A stretch of 27,458 nucleotides of DNA from assembly GCA_934875675.1 (NCBI GenBank), contig CAKXIK010000037.1, forward strand, positions 1 to 27,458, given 5' to 3'. Of the stretch, positions 1 through 7,993 are shown piece after piece (within the stretch, counting starts at the first letter, position 1; each line of letters opens with the position of its first letter). The translations under genes were made by a program, and so were the position numbers. Origin of the DNA: an uncultured bacterium. GTDB lineage: Bacteria; Bacillota; Clostridia; Oscillospirales; Acutalibacteraceae. The notes under the pieces are model-generated. The model did no database searches. It was not told where the DNA came from and saw only the letters and a program-made list of their open reading frames with translations.

Positions 1-2000
1 TGAGTGGAAAGCAGAGAAGTTTTAAAATTTGCAGTTTCTCCAAACTCTTTCGTGTCAATTCCCATCAACGTAATATTTCGAATAACATTTCCATCATCGC
101 TTGAAGCAATCGCGCTTTTGGTGTAATAAACCTTTGTTAAACTTTCGACACCTTCGATTTGATAATATTTTTCAAAATTTGGCTCGATATAATCGTTTGA
201 GCTTGTCGTGGTAGTTGCACCGGGTGTTTCTGCCATTTGAACGTTGCCGCTATTTTCCCATGTTTCCTGCAAAACAACATCGGCACCATTCGAATAACGA
301 ATTCGGTCTTCTGCATTGCCATTGATGGAACGTGCTGCTGTTGTGTTAAAGATTCCAAGTGAAATGGTTAGAACTAAAAAAAGCATAATAAAGCTTTGAC
401 TGTTTTGTGTGCGCAAAATTCGCATGAAGGCGGCATAAACCGAGGGAGGCCAAAACCTTTTTCCTGCAGCAAAAATCAACCTTATGATAAACGGCACCAA
501 GCGGATTCCCAACAAACCCGCACCAACAATAAAAACTGAGGAACTGAAGTATAACAAGGGATCCAAAGAGCCGCCATTTTGCATTTGTGCAGAAAGATAT
601 GCTTGTTGATTGTGGAAGGAATAAAGTGCATAAAGAGACAGTGCAAGCAAAATAACATCTAAAAAAGCTTTTTGCCACCAAGGCTTATGGCTGACTGCCT
701 GCTTTTTAACTTTTTGCTGTACAATCGTCGTTTTTGCATAACGAAAGACAGGCAAAACCATGAAAGCACAAGCAGCAGCCGCAGAAATTAATGCATAAAG
801 TGCTGATTTTATGCTGATACGGACGGGCAATGCACTTCTTTGGACGAATTCAAGAAAAGCATTTGAAGCACCCAACATCCTGCAAATCAAGAAACTGAAT
901 GGATATCCCAGCAACAAACCGGCAGCGGAAAGCAGTACTCCCTGAATTAAATAAAGACGCACCAATTGCCCTTTTTTTGAACCGCGGCTTTTTAATACCG
1001 CAATTTCATTTTCCTCAAGTTCCAGCATTTGGCGGCTGACCATAAAGATGAAAGCCGCCAGTAAAACGAAAATCGGAGCTTGCAATACAATGAGAGTCGT
1101 TTTCAGTTTGGCCGCTTCCGGCACAAAAGTTTCCAATTGTGAGGTAATATTTTCATAGAATGAAATACCAAGCTGACGGGTAGATGATTTTTTAAAGTCG
1201 GCTAACGTATCAATAATGGTTTGGACATGATTTGGTGTAATCGAGGTGTAGTCCAGATAGATGCTGTAACGAGAATTAACGCCATAAGGATAGGTACCAT
1301 TGACAGAAAAAATTTGATTAAATACTGATTCTGAAATTAAGTAATTTGCACTTAAAATATTTCCGCATCGGTTCCAGTAAAGATCATTATCCTGTTCTGC
1401 ACGATAAACGCCCACAACACGAATACGATAGGGGGTCGTACCATCTGACATACAGACATCATTTAATACAAACTCTTCTCCAACCAGAATATCCTGTTGC
1501 TGCAAGAGCCGTTCACTGGCAATTGCTTCAATTACTCCATCTTTCACGGTGTCAGATGGGGATACACCCGAAATAATCTGGCTGTGTTGCTCAAAATCTG
1601 ACAAATAACCAAAAGAAAGATTTCTTTTCTTTCCGTCGGACCGATCACCCTCTAAAACTGCTTGTGTTGTCGAAACGGCATACTCCTCTACCGTCATACG
1701 AACAGGAGTATGCATCCGGTCCGGCAAGTCTTTTGTCTGCTGAAGGGTCTTTGCGGAAAGCGCAGTGGTATCGTTGCTGATATTGATAGATGAGATATTG
1801 TTTTTGAGTGTAATTTCCGCGGGATAACTGTTTGTTTCTGTTAATTTTTGACTGAGCGTTTTGGTCAGTGTACGTTGTAAAACTGCATCTGAATAGATCG
1901 GGTTACTGGCGGCAACTGCAATGAGCAACAAATTGCCAATCAGAAGGCAAATAGCCATCCATTTTTTATTGATTAGCTTACGCAGAATAAAACGAAGCAT
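1..2000 (-). CDS. FtsX-like ABC transporter permease, partial (C-terminus off the left edge)
   Basis: Integral-membrane permease of an ABC exporter of the FtsX/MacB-related superfamily. The ATG lies just behind a strong Shine-Dalgarno (AAGGAGGTG, 2009-2017). About 666 codons read without a stop to position 1, so the gene continues outside the window. The layout I see is one N-terminal membrane helix (about residues 13-31), then a large extracytoplasmic domain of about 240 residues. Several hydrophobic helices follow (including TTLIVLQAPIFVLLAAF and GVLLSAAGLLLGYPFSF), with a second extracytoplasmic domain beginning at the edge. This duplicated-FtsX plan is typical of very large clostridial permeases of 800-1100 residues. 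It begins 15 bp after the third adaptor gene and so is the last visible gene of the adaptor operon. It has no ATPase domain; the partner ATPase must be encoded elsewhere, possibly just left of the window. The substrate is unknown. Confidence 0.85.
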   Translation of the reverse strand, partial: MLRFILRKLINKKWMAICLLIGNLLLIAVAASNPIYSDAVLQRTLTKTLSQKLTETNSYPAEITLKNNISSINISNDTTALSAKTLQQTKDLPDRMHTPVRMTVEEYAVSTTQAVLEGDRSDGKKRNLSFGYLSDFEQHSQIISGVSPSDTVKDGVIEAIASERLLQQQDILVGEEFVLNDVCMSDGTTPYRIRVVGVYRAEQDNDLYWNRCGNILSANYLISESVFNQIFSVNGTYPYGVNSRYSIYLDYTSITPNHVQTIIDTLADFKKSSTRQLGISFYENITSQLETFVPEAAKLKTTLIVLQAPIFVLLAAFIFMVSRQMLELEENEIAVLKSRGSKKGQLVRLYLIQGVLLSAAGLLLGYPFSFLICRMLGASNAFLEFVQRSALPVRISIKSALYALISAAAACAFMVLPVFRYAKTTIVQQKVKKQAVSHKPWWQKAFLDVILLALSLYALYSFHNQQAYLSAQMQNGGSLDPLLYFSSSVFIVGAGLLGIRLVPFIIRLIFAAGKRFWPPSVYAAFMRILRTQNSQSFIMLFLVLTISLGIFNTTAARSINGNAEDRIRYSNGADVVLQETWENSGNVQMAETPGATTTTSSNDYIEPNFEKYYQIEGVESLTKVYYTKSAIASSDDGNVIRNITLMGIDTKEFGETANFKTSLLST

Positions 2001-2015
2001 TGAATCTGCACCTCC

Positions 2016-3083
2016 TTAGTTCAAGATGATTTGCTGACCTTCGGCAAGTCCGTCTAAAATACAGATCTTATCATTATTTTCCGGTCCGCAGAGAATATTT
2101 CTTTTTTGCGAGACACCGTCCTCTAAAATAAACACATAATCTACCGATGCATCTGTGTGGATTGCATTGCGGGGTAGTAAAAGCATATCTTCCAATTTTA
2201 AAACCACACACTCCGTGCCGGGTGATCCTATTTGAGGAATATCCTGAGGATGATCTATAGAAATATAAATGTCCTGATTGTCCAGAACTTCATCAATCCC
2301 AGTAGGGGTAGAGGCAATCTCTCCGGTTGAGCTCCATTTTCCGGATGTAATGGTTACCGGAAGTTGAAGTGCTGCAAGTTTCAAAAAATCTTTGCTTGCG
2401 GAGCTGAGCTTAAAGTAAACCGTATCAGGCGAGTAGATGGTGCATACTGCGGTACCGTTTGGAATTTCTTTTCCGGGAACCAATGCAGTAACGGAGGATA
2501 CCGTGCCATCACAAGGGGCAATCAGTGTTTTTTCAGAAAAAAGAGCCTTGTAATTTTCCAGTTCTTTTTTGGATTGCTCCAGTTCTTGCGCAGACGATAA
2601 CTCATAAAGCCTCAATTCATTTTCAGCCTGCTCTTTTTGTAATGCTGAAATATGATCTGCAATTTCATCGGTTCCGTCCGCTGCATATCTTTGAATTTCT
2701 TGCCGGTACTGTCTTTTTTTCTCTTCAACCGCATTTAAGGTCTGCTGATAGATAAGCTCCATTTTTTCGAGTTCGGCTTTGCTGACATCAAATGTAAAAG
2801 TTGCCAGCACATCGCCTTTTTTTACGTTGCTGCCCCGGTGAATACCAATGGCTTCCTTCAAAATTGCATGCTCATATTCGCAGGACACCGTATATGTAAC
2901 CGGATATACGAAAGAACCACCGCTTTTTTGACTCAATTGAAAAGAACCTCGCTCCACCACCGTTGTTTTATAATTTGCTGCCGAGGGAGCGGGAATCTCT
3001 GAAAAAGCAGGTGTCTCTGAAGAACAGGCTGTTAAAAACAGCGAACAAACCAGAAGCACACAAACTTTCTTAATCTTTAACAT
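2016..3083 (-). CDS. HlyD/MacA-type lipoprotein adaptor (third of three)
   Basis: Membrane-fusion/adaptor subunit of an efflux system, 355 residues. It has a lipoprotein signal peptide ending in the lipobox LTAC (Cys-20), so it should be lipid-anchored on the outer face of the membrane. The first lipoyl half-motif is around residues 80-95 (GSNVKKGDVLATF). A charged Glu/Lys/Gln-rich helical hairpin of roughly residues 101-183 follows. The second lipoyl half is near residue 188 (LIAPCDGTVSSV), and a beta-barrel/membrane-proximal part ends in DGLAEGQQIILN, a typical adaptor terminus. The ATG has a gggag Shine-Dalgarno inside the end of the preceding gene, which it overlaps by 14 bp, so the two are probably translationally coupled. 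It is clearly diverged from the two adaptors upstream and shares only their layout. It presumably works with the permease that follows. Confidence 0.88.
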   Translation of the reverse strand: MLKIKKVCVLLVCSLFLTACSSETPAFSEIPAPSAANYKTTVVERGSFQLSQKSGGSFVYPVTYTVSCEYEHAILKEAIGIHRGSNVKKGDVLATFTFDVSKAELEKMELIYQQTLNAVEEKKRQYRQEIQRYAADGTDEIADHISALQKEQAENELRLYELSSAQELEQSKKELENYKALFSEKTLIAPCDGTVSSVTALVPGKEIPNGTAVCTIYSPDTVYFKLSSASKDFLKLAALQLPVTITSGKWSSTGEIASTPTGIDEVLDNQDIYISIDHPQDIPQIGSPGTECVVLKLEDMLLLPRNAIHTDASVDYVFILEDGVSQKRNILCGPENNDKICILDGLAEGQQIILN

Positions 3084-4149
3084 AAACTACATCTCCCTCT
3101 GAAAGCCCGGAAGTTATCTCTGTGCGCAATGTTGATGCGGCACCGGTTTCAACGGCAACATGTGTTTTTTCTGCTCCATCCATCCGATAAACATAGGATC
3201 CATCAGAATCGCGAAAAATTGCAGTTGTCGGCACACAAAGCACATTTTCGCGATATCCGGAACGATAGCATACCAGTGCGTTTTGCCCTGAAGTGAGAGT
3301 AGTTGCCGCGGCTGAATCCTTGAAATCAAATGTTGTTGTCAGGTCAATTTCATTCAACATTTTAAAAAGATCATCACTTACGGAAGATTCCCGGGCTGTC
3401 AGCTCAAATTCAGAAGCCCCGATTACCGCATATATACGATCGCAAGGCTCCAGAATAGAGGGCGAAATGCGGTCAGTACGCACGCAAAGTCTGGTAGTAT
3501 CGGACAAGTAAAACATTGCTGTCTTGGCAGTGATAGCACTTCCGTTGATAGCTTTGGTTGAAATCCATGTAACAATCCCACTGAAGGGAGCGCGAATTGT
3601 TGCAGATTCAAGCTGTGCCGATATGTTTTTAATAGAATCTGCCAATTGCTTTTGCTCAAAAGCTTGCTGCTCTTTTGCTTGTTTCAAATTCAGCTGGGCT
3701 TGCTGTAAATCCAACTGTGCCAATTCTTTTTCATATGCATCTTTCTGACTTTCTAATTTTAATTGACAGATTTCAATTTCAAGTTCCTGATTACGGTTTT
3801 TTAATGCAGCCTCACTCTGTGCAGTGAGCAACTGTTTCTTCAGGGAATCCAGTTGTGTCTCCAGTGCCTTTGTATTCAGCGATGCGAGGACATCCCCTTT
3901 CTTCACGCTTTGCCCCGGCAGAACCAGAACAGAACCAACAGTTCCATCCACCGCAAAAGTAAGCGGTTCCGAATAGGGGAGGACGCATCCGGTTATGCTC
4001 GTCAGATTGGACACATTTTCATATTGTACAACGGCAGTATCCGGTTTTACTTTTACAGATGCAAGGAGCTCTGGAATCTGCTGTGTTTTTGGAGAACACG
4101 AGCAGCAAGATAACAGTAATATGATAATTATTCCACAAATACGTTTCAA
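3070..4149 (-). CDS. HlyD/MacA-type lipoprotein adaptor (second of three)
   Basis: Adaptor (periplasmic-adaptor-like) subunit, 359 residues. It starts with TTG, chosen because a gaggtg Shine-Dalgarno lies 7 nt upstream. The N-terminus is a lipoprotein signal peptide with a Cys cluster; Cys-15 (LLSC) fits a lipobox and Cys-18 is an alternative. The lipoyl domain is split by a long Gln/Lys/Leu-rich coiled-coil hairpin at about residues 94-182. The flanking halves are VLPGQSVKKGDVLASL and ATIRAPFSGIVTW. The C-terminus ends with SGLSEGDVVYVKD, the usual membrane-proximal domain. It lies 37 bp after the first adaptor and overlaps the third. Its hairpin is the richest in Gln of the three. The role is inferred from fold and context; no substrate can be read from the sequence. 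Confidence 0.88.
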   Translation of the reverse strand: MKRICGIIIILLLSCCSCSPKTQQIPELLASVKVKPDTAVVQYENVSNLTSITGCVLPYSEPLTFAVDGTVGSVLVLPGQSVKKGDVLASLNTKALETQLDSLKKQLLTAQSEAALKNRNQELEIEICQLKLESQKDAYEKELAQLDLQQAQLNLKQAKEQQAFEQKQLADSIKNISAQLESATIRAPFSGIVTWISTKAINGSAITAKTAMFYLSDTTRLCVRTDRISPSILEPCDRIYAVIGASEFELTARESSVSDDLFKMLNEIDLTTTFDFKDSAAATTLTSGQNALVCYRSGYRENVLCVPTTAIFRDSDGSYVYRMDGAEKTHVAVETGAASTLRTEITSGLSEGDVVYVKD

Positions 4150-4186
4150 AAGACAACACCTCGAATCAAGAATTAGTGTGGGAGCA

Positions 4187-5263
4187 TTACTGAATCACCA
4201 GTTCGCCTTCCTTTAGCCCATCAATAATCTCTGTTTTTCCATCCGCTTCTATGCCGGTGGTAATAGTCTTCGAATTTTTAATACCATTTTCGTCCACATA
4301 ATAAACCATCCTGGCATTCTGTACGCTGATAACCGCCTTGGAGGGAAGATATAACACATTTTCTTTTGACGCCGTTACCACCGAAATTTTTGCCTGCTTG
4401 CCTGCACTTAGGGATGCATCCGGCAATGCTAACTGAAACCGAACCGTTTCCTTGTCTTTTTCTCCTGCAGAAATCTCTGCTACCGTCGCCTCATGTTCAG
4501 TATCATCATAAAGAATACTTACCGTGTTGCCTGCAGAGAACATTCCTTTTTCTGTCTGTGTGGTAAATGATGCACTTGATAAATCGGAGATGGTGCAAAC
4601 GGTCTGTCCGGCATTGGAAATCAAATCATTTTTACCCTCATTTTGCTGCACAAAACGAACATTTCCGTCAATTTCTGCACGAAGCTGACGCGTGCTTAGT
4701 CGGTTGCGGATCTCATTAAGACGTTGTTGTTCAATGGAATGCAAAGAATTTAGATATTCTAAATTGCTTTCACGGTCTGCAAGTGTTTGTTCGGCAGCCT
4801 GTACTTCAGAACTATACTTTTGTGGATTTTTTTCAGAGGCCGTCTTTAGAACTGAAATGCGTTTTTGCAGAAGCGCAAGGTTTTCTTTTGCTTGGGATAT
4901 CTGCAAGTTTAACTGCACTATTACAAGATTCTGATTCTCAAGTTCCTGAAGAATTTGTGTATTATCAAGCTCAGCAATCAAATCTCCGGCATGTACGGTA
5001 TCACCCTTCTGGACATAGATATGTGCGATTATTTCTCCTGTTTGGGTAAATTGCAGATTTTGTTCAAGTGCAGACTCAAATTGGCATTGAACCGTCTCTT
5101 TCTTGACAAGATTTCCTCTTGCAACCGCTACCTGTGTATACGTTGTATTCTGGGCTGTGTGCAACACCGGCGCATCCGGTAGTTTTTCTTCCTTCGGAAT
5201 CAAAGAACATGCCGAGAAAATCATTATAGAAGCTGTCAGTAAAGCAATCAATTTTTTGCTCAA
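4187..5263 (-). CDS. HlyD/MacA-type lipoprotein adaptor (first of three)
   Basis: First gene of the exporter operon, 358 residues. TTG start, 8 nt from an AGGAGGG Shine-Dalgarno at 5272-5278. The signal peptide has the lipobox FSAC (Cys-19). Lipoyl half-motifs lie at about residues 80-98 (HIYVQKGDTVHAGDLIAEL) and 194-212 (LRAEIDGNVRFVQQNEG). They flank a predicted coiled-coil hairpin at about residues 101-190. The C-terminal membrane-proximal domain contains VLYLPSKAVISV and ends in DGLKEGELVIQ. An extended -10 promoter lies 37 bp upstream. As a Gram-positive adaptor it probably links substrate capture outside the membrane to the permease encoded at the end of the operon. Why three different adaptors are needed is not known. 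Confidence 0.88.
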   Translation of the reverse strand: MSKKLIALLTASIMIFSACSLIPKEEKLPDAPVLHTAQNTTYTQVAVARGNLVKKETVQCQFESALEQNLQFTQTGEIIAHIYVQKGDTVHAGDLIAELDNTQILQELENQNLVIVQLNLQISQAKENLALLQKRISVLKTASEKNPQKYSSEVQAAEQTLADRESNLEYLNSLHSIEQQRLNEIRNRLSTRQLRAEIDGNVRFVQQNEGKNDLISNAGQTVCTISDLSSASFTTQTEKGMFSAGNTVSILYDDTEHEATVAEISAGEKDKETVRFQLALPDASLSAGKQAKISVVTASKENVLYLPSKAVISVQNARMVYYVDENGIKNSKTITTGIEADGKTEIIDGLKEGELVIQ

Positions 5264-5299
5264 GATACTTTCCCTCCTGATGCAGATAAAAGTAGATTT

Positions 5300-5329
5300 A
5301 TTATATCATACCGTAATCTGGAAATACAA
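5300..5329 (-). promoter_or_regulatory. Sigma-A-type promoter of the triple-adaptor operon
   Basis: Read on the minus strand: TTGTAT at 5324-5329, an 18-nt spacer, then a perfect TATAAT at 5300-5305 preceded by TGA, giving an extended -10. It lies 37 bp upstream of the first adaptor's start, with that gene's Shine-Dalgarno in between. Motif match only; no terminator or operator is obvious nearby. Confidence 0.65.
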
Positions 5330-5394
5330 TAGACAGTCCTCCAAACGCACCACGGATTTGTTGTGCAATATGATTTCTTTGTATGTAGGCAGCT

Positions 5395-5422
5395 TTGCAA
5401 ATAGCAGAAGATGATATATAAT
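5395..5422 (+). promoter_or_regulatory. Putative sigma-A-type promoter of cwlD-radA
   Basis: TTGCAA at 5395-5400, a 16-nt spacer and TATAAT at 5417-5422 on the plus strand, predicting a leader of about 70 nt ahead of cwlD. In Bacillus cwlD is a sporulation gene, so a vegetative-looking promoter here is notable. I could not recognise a convincing sigma-E or sigma-G promoter in the same stretch. Confidence 0.5.
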
Positions 5423-5456
5423 AAGTAAAAGTGTTATTTCTCAATGCGCATAAATA

Positions 5457-5491
5457 CCACCTGTTCTGTCATATTTTTATCAGACAGGAGG
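5457..5491 (+). promoter_or_regulatory. Hairpin covering the cwlD Shine-Dalgarno
   Basis: CCACCTGTTCTG (5457-5468) can pair with CAGACAGGAGG (5481-5491), with one A/A mismatch and one bulged T, around a 12-nt AT-rich loop. The 3' arm contains the whole AGGAGG Shine-Dalgarno (5486-5491) of cwlD. If it forms in the mRNA it would hide the ribosome site. Pairing is seen in the sequence; regulation is inferred. Confidence 0.45.
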
Positions 5492-5501
5492 CGGTTTACG
5501 C

Positions 5502-6215
5502 ATGAAAAAGAAAAGCTTGATAGCATTGGTTCCGTTTTTGCTGATTGCGGTATGTATTGCGTCAATTCTTGGGGTGGCAGTAAAGGTGGAATCGACCGCG
5601 GTTGCCGCAGCTGCAACTGCAGATCTGCCACTGATTATTCTGGATCCCGGTCATGGAGGAATTGACGGAGGTGCTACCAGTGACAGCGGTCTGGTAGAAA
5701 AAGACATCAACCTTGCAATCGCTTTAAATTTGCGAGATATGCTCCAGGCGTCAGGGTATCCGGTGATTATGACGCGTGAAACGGATTGCTCTATTCATGA
5801 CAATAATGCCTCCACGGTGCGGGAAATTAAGGTCAGCGATATTCACAATCGCTTGAAAGTAATGCAGGAACACCCGGGAAGTATTTTTATCAGCATTCAT
5901 GAGAATCATTTTACACAGAGCAAATATTGGGGTGCTCAGTTTTTTTACTCAACTGCTGAAAGTTCCAGCAAGGCGCTGGCAGAACAGCTTCGGCTTGCAT
6001 TTTGTACTCAGCTCCAGCCTCAAAATACGCGTGAAATTAAACCTTCTGGATCGGAAATATATTTGATGTATCACGCAAATACAACGGCAGTGCTTGCAGA
6101 ATGCGGTTTCCTCTCCAATGGGGAGGAAGCGGCAAAACTTGCGACTGCAGACTATCAAAAACAAGTTGCATTCTCGCTTTTCTGCGGGATTTTAAATTAT
6201 GGTGCAGCTAACTAA
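5502..6215 (+). CDS. cwlD: N-acetylmuramoyl-L-alanine amidase, CwlD type
   Basis: Zinc-dependent amidase_3 enzyme that cleaves the bond between MurNAc and the peptide stem. CwlD removes peptides from spore-cortex muramic acid ahead of muramic-lactam formation. The 237-residue protein matches the usual CwlD length. It has an N-terminal membrane/signal segment (residues 5-27) and one catalytic domain. The zinc and catalytic residues are visible: His-51 in LDPGHGG, Glu-66 in GLVEKDIN, His-123 in SIHEN and Glu-200 in LAECGFLSN. There is no SPOR or SH3 wall-binding domain, which favours CwlD over vegetative amidases. The ATG follows AGGAGG by 10 nt. radA begins 80 bp downstream with no terminator between, so the two are probably co-transcribed. 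The stop codon lies inside an 18-bp tandem duplication. Amidase function is near certain; the cortex role rests on family and size. Confidence 0.88.
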   Translation: MKKKSLIALVPFLLIAVCIASILGVAVKVESTAVAAAATADLPLIILDPGHGGIDGGATSDSGLVEKDINLAIALNLRDMLQASGYPVIMTRETDCSIHDNNASTVREIKVSDIHNRLKVMQEHPGSIFISIHENHFTQSKYWGAQFFYSTAESSSKALAEQLRLAFCTQLQPQNTREIKPSGSEIYLMYHANTTAVLAECGFLSNGEEAAKLATADYQKQVAFSLFCGILNYGAAN

Positions 6216-6239
6216 GCAGATGCAGCTAACTAAGCAGAC
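6204..6239 (+). repeat. 18-bp tandem duplication spanning the cwlD stop codon
   Basis: Two adjacent 18-bp units at 6204-6221 and 6222-6239 (gcagctaactaagcagat and gcagctaactaagcagac) differ only at the last base. The first unit contains the last codons and TAA stop of cwlD. The second places another in-frame TAA 18 bp later. Confidence 0.9.
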
Positions 6240-6295
6240 TTTGTTAAGCTCAATTCGTATAAAAGCTTTTCGTCGTAGAAAGGAATGGTCGCAAA

Positions 6296-7672
6296 ATGGC
6301 AGCAAAAACCAAAACTATGTATGTTTGTACCGCATGCGGATATGAGGCATCGCGTCTTTACGGCAAATGTCCAGGATGCGGTGAATGGAATTCGATGGAG
6401 GAACAAACGGTTTACTCCGAACATAAAAGCAGCACAGCGTTATCCAGACCCGTCCATTCCTCAGGATCGGTGGTTGCGCTGAACGATATTTCCACCGCAG
6501 ATGAACCAAGATATTCCACAGGTCTGAGCGAATTGGACCGTGTATTAGGGGGAGGTCTGGTTAAAGGCTCTGTCGTTCTGCTGGGTGGTGACCCCGGAAT
6601 CGGTAAATCAACGCTTTTGCTTCAAATCTGCGACTATTTGGGTAGCCGGATTAAAATTCTTTATGTCTCGGGAGAAGAATCTCGCCGTCAGTTAAAACTG
6701 CGTGCGGCACGGCTTGGCGTAACAACAGAAAATCTCTTTGTGCTGACAGAAACCAATGTCGAAGCCGTTGCAGAGCAGATTCGGTTGCAACAGCCCGGAG
6801 TGGTTGTAATCGATTCGATTCAAACCATGAACCTACAGCAGCTGCCATCCTCGTCCGGCAGCGTTCCACAGGTTCGGGAGTGCACCAACTGTCTGATGCG
6901 CGTGGCGAAAGAGTTGGATATTCCAACATTTATTGTTGGGCATGTGAATAAAGATGGTGCCATTGCAGGTCCGAAAGTTTTAGAGCATATTGTGGATGCG
7001 GTTTTGTATTTTGAAGGCGACAGACAAATGTCCTATCGAATTCTGCGTGCTGTAAAAAATCGTTTTGGTTCCACAAATGAAATCGGTGTGTTTGAAATGC
7101 GGGATCGAGGTCTTTGCGAGGTTGAAAATCCTTCCATGATGCTGCTTTCAGGAAGACCGCAAAATGTTTCGGGAAACTGTGTTGCCTGCGTTATGGAAGG
7201 TACAAGACCGATTCTTTCAGAGGTACAGGGGCTTGCAACTGCCACAGGGTTCGGAAACCCACGCCGCATGACAACCGGATTTGATTACAATCGAATGTGC
7301 TTGTTACTTGCCGTTTTGGAAAAAAGAGCGGGGTATTTCTTTTCCAACATGGATACCTACATCAATATTGTCGGTGGATTGCGGCTTGACGAGCCAGCTG
7401 CAGATTTAGCAATTGCAATGGCTCTGACTTCAAGCCTCAAGGATACCCCTCTGAGTGACCAGGCAGTTGCATTCGGAGAAATTGGTCTTTCCGGTGAAAT
7501 TCGTGCAGTTTCTCATGCGGAATCGCGCGTAAGCGAAGCTGCACGTTTGGGATTTACTCGCTGCGTTTTACCTGCAGCTAACTTAAAATCGATTGCTGAA
7601 CCGGAGAAATATCCAATTCAACTGTTTGGCGTCAGGACGATTCGAGAGGCTTTTGAGGCTCTTGAGAAATAA
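6296..7672 (+). CDS. radA: DNA repair protein RadA
   Basis: RecA-like ATPase that drives branch migration during recombinational repair, 458 residues, the normal family length. The N-terminal C4 zinc finger has Cys-11, Cys-14, Cys-25 and Cys-28. The Walker A motif GDPGIGKST is at 98-106. The RadA-specific KNRFG motif is at 254-258. The C-terminal third is a Lon-protease-like domain used for oligomerisation. The start is an ATG 11 nt after gaaagga; an overlapping upstream ATG at 6285 is out of frame. It probably shares a transcript with cwlD. Its rho-independent terminator begins 20 bp after the stop. Its last 41 bp overlap the 3' end of a convergent small gene. Confidence 0.97.
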   Translation: MAAKTKTMYVCTACGYEASRLYGKCPGCGEWNSMEEQTVYSEHKSSTALSRPVHSSGSVVALNDISTADEPRYSTGLSELDRVLGGGLVKGSVVLLGGDPGIGKSTLLLQICDYLGSRIKILYVSGEESRRQLKLRAARLGVTTENLFVLTETNVEAVAEQIRLQQPGVVVIDSIQTMNLQQLPSSSGSVPQVRECTNCLMRVAKELDIPTFIVGHVNKDGAIAGPKVLEHIVDAVLYFEGDRQMSYRILRAVKNRFGSTNEIGVFEMRDRGLCEVENPSMMLLSGRPQNVSGNCVACVMEGTRPILSEVQGLATATGFGNPRRMTTGFDYNRMCLLLAVLEKRAGYFFSNMDTYINIVGGLRLDEPAADLAIAMALTSSLKDTPLSDQAVAFGEIGLSGEIRAVSHAESRVSEAARLGFTRCVLPAANLKSIAEPEKYPIQLFGVRTIREAFEALEK

Positions 7673-7835
7673 AACTTTCTTTGTCAAATTCCGCGGAAGA
7701 TATCTCCGCGTTTTTTTTATTGACATAGTGAACACAGCCGTGCGAAAGGTTTCCTGTAACCTGTGCGGGTGTCTCCAGCATACAGCATCCATCAGACTGA
7801 TAAAGACAATCTTCCGAGCACGGAATTAAATTCAT
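7632..7835 (-). CDS. Small Cys-rich protein of unknown function
   Basis: Predicted 67-residue protein with five Cys (residues 6, 10, 17, 18 and 34). The pattern C-x3-C-x-Y...CC-x-L...C-x2-Y resembles small clostridial Cys-rich proteins of the DUF1540 kind; I cannot assign a family with certainty. The open frame extends upstream to 8051, but I start at the ATG at 7835 because an aggaagga Shine-Dalgarno sits 10 nt before it (7846-7853). The upstream part has no ribosome site and runs into the neighbouring gene. Residues after about 37 are polar and low in Cys, and are read through the radA terminator and the end of radA on the other strand. The Cys pattern suggests metal or zinc binding, but this is inference. 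Confidence 0.6.
   Translation of the reverse strand: MNLIPCSEDCLYQSDGCCMLETPAQVTGNLSHGCVHYVNKKNAEISSAEFDKESFISQEPQKPLESS
7692..7718 (+). terminator. Rho-independent terminator of radA
   Basis: Stem CGCGGA/TCCGCG around a 7-nt loop, followed at once by eight T (7711-7718), 20 bp after the radA stop. It lies wholly inside the coding frame of the convergent small Cys-rich gene. Confidence 0.85.
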
Positions 7836-7993
7836 TGATGACCATTCCTTCCTCAAAGTTGGTAGTTCACTTTGAAAGTAGTATGAAAAAGAGTTTACAA
7901 AATATTCACGCGAAACTTTTCCGTGATGTCTCATAATGTAACCTTTTATAGAAAGAATAAGCCAAGAAGAAAACGGTTGCGAAAGGTGCGGGA

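Noticed and set aside
5440..5480. Sigma-E or sigma-G sporulation promoter before cwlD (cataaata near 5449)
   Set aside because: No matching upstream element at the right distance; too weak to call.
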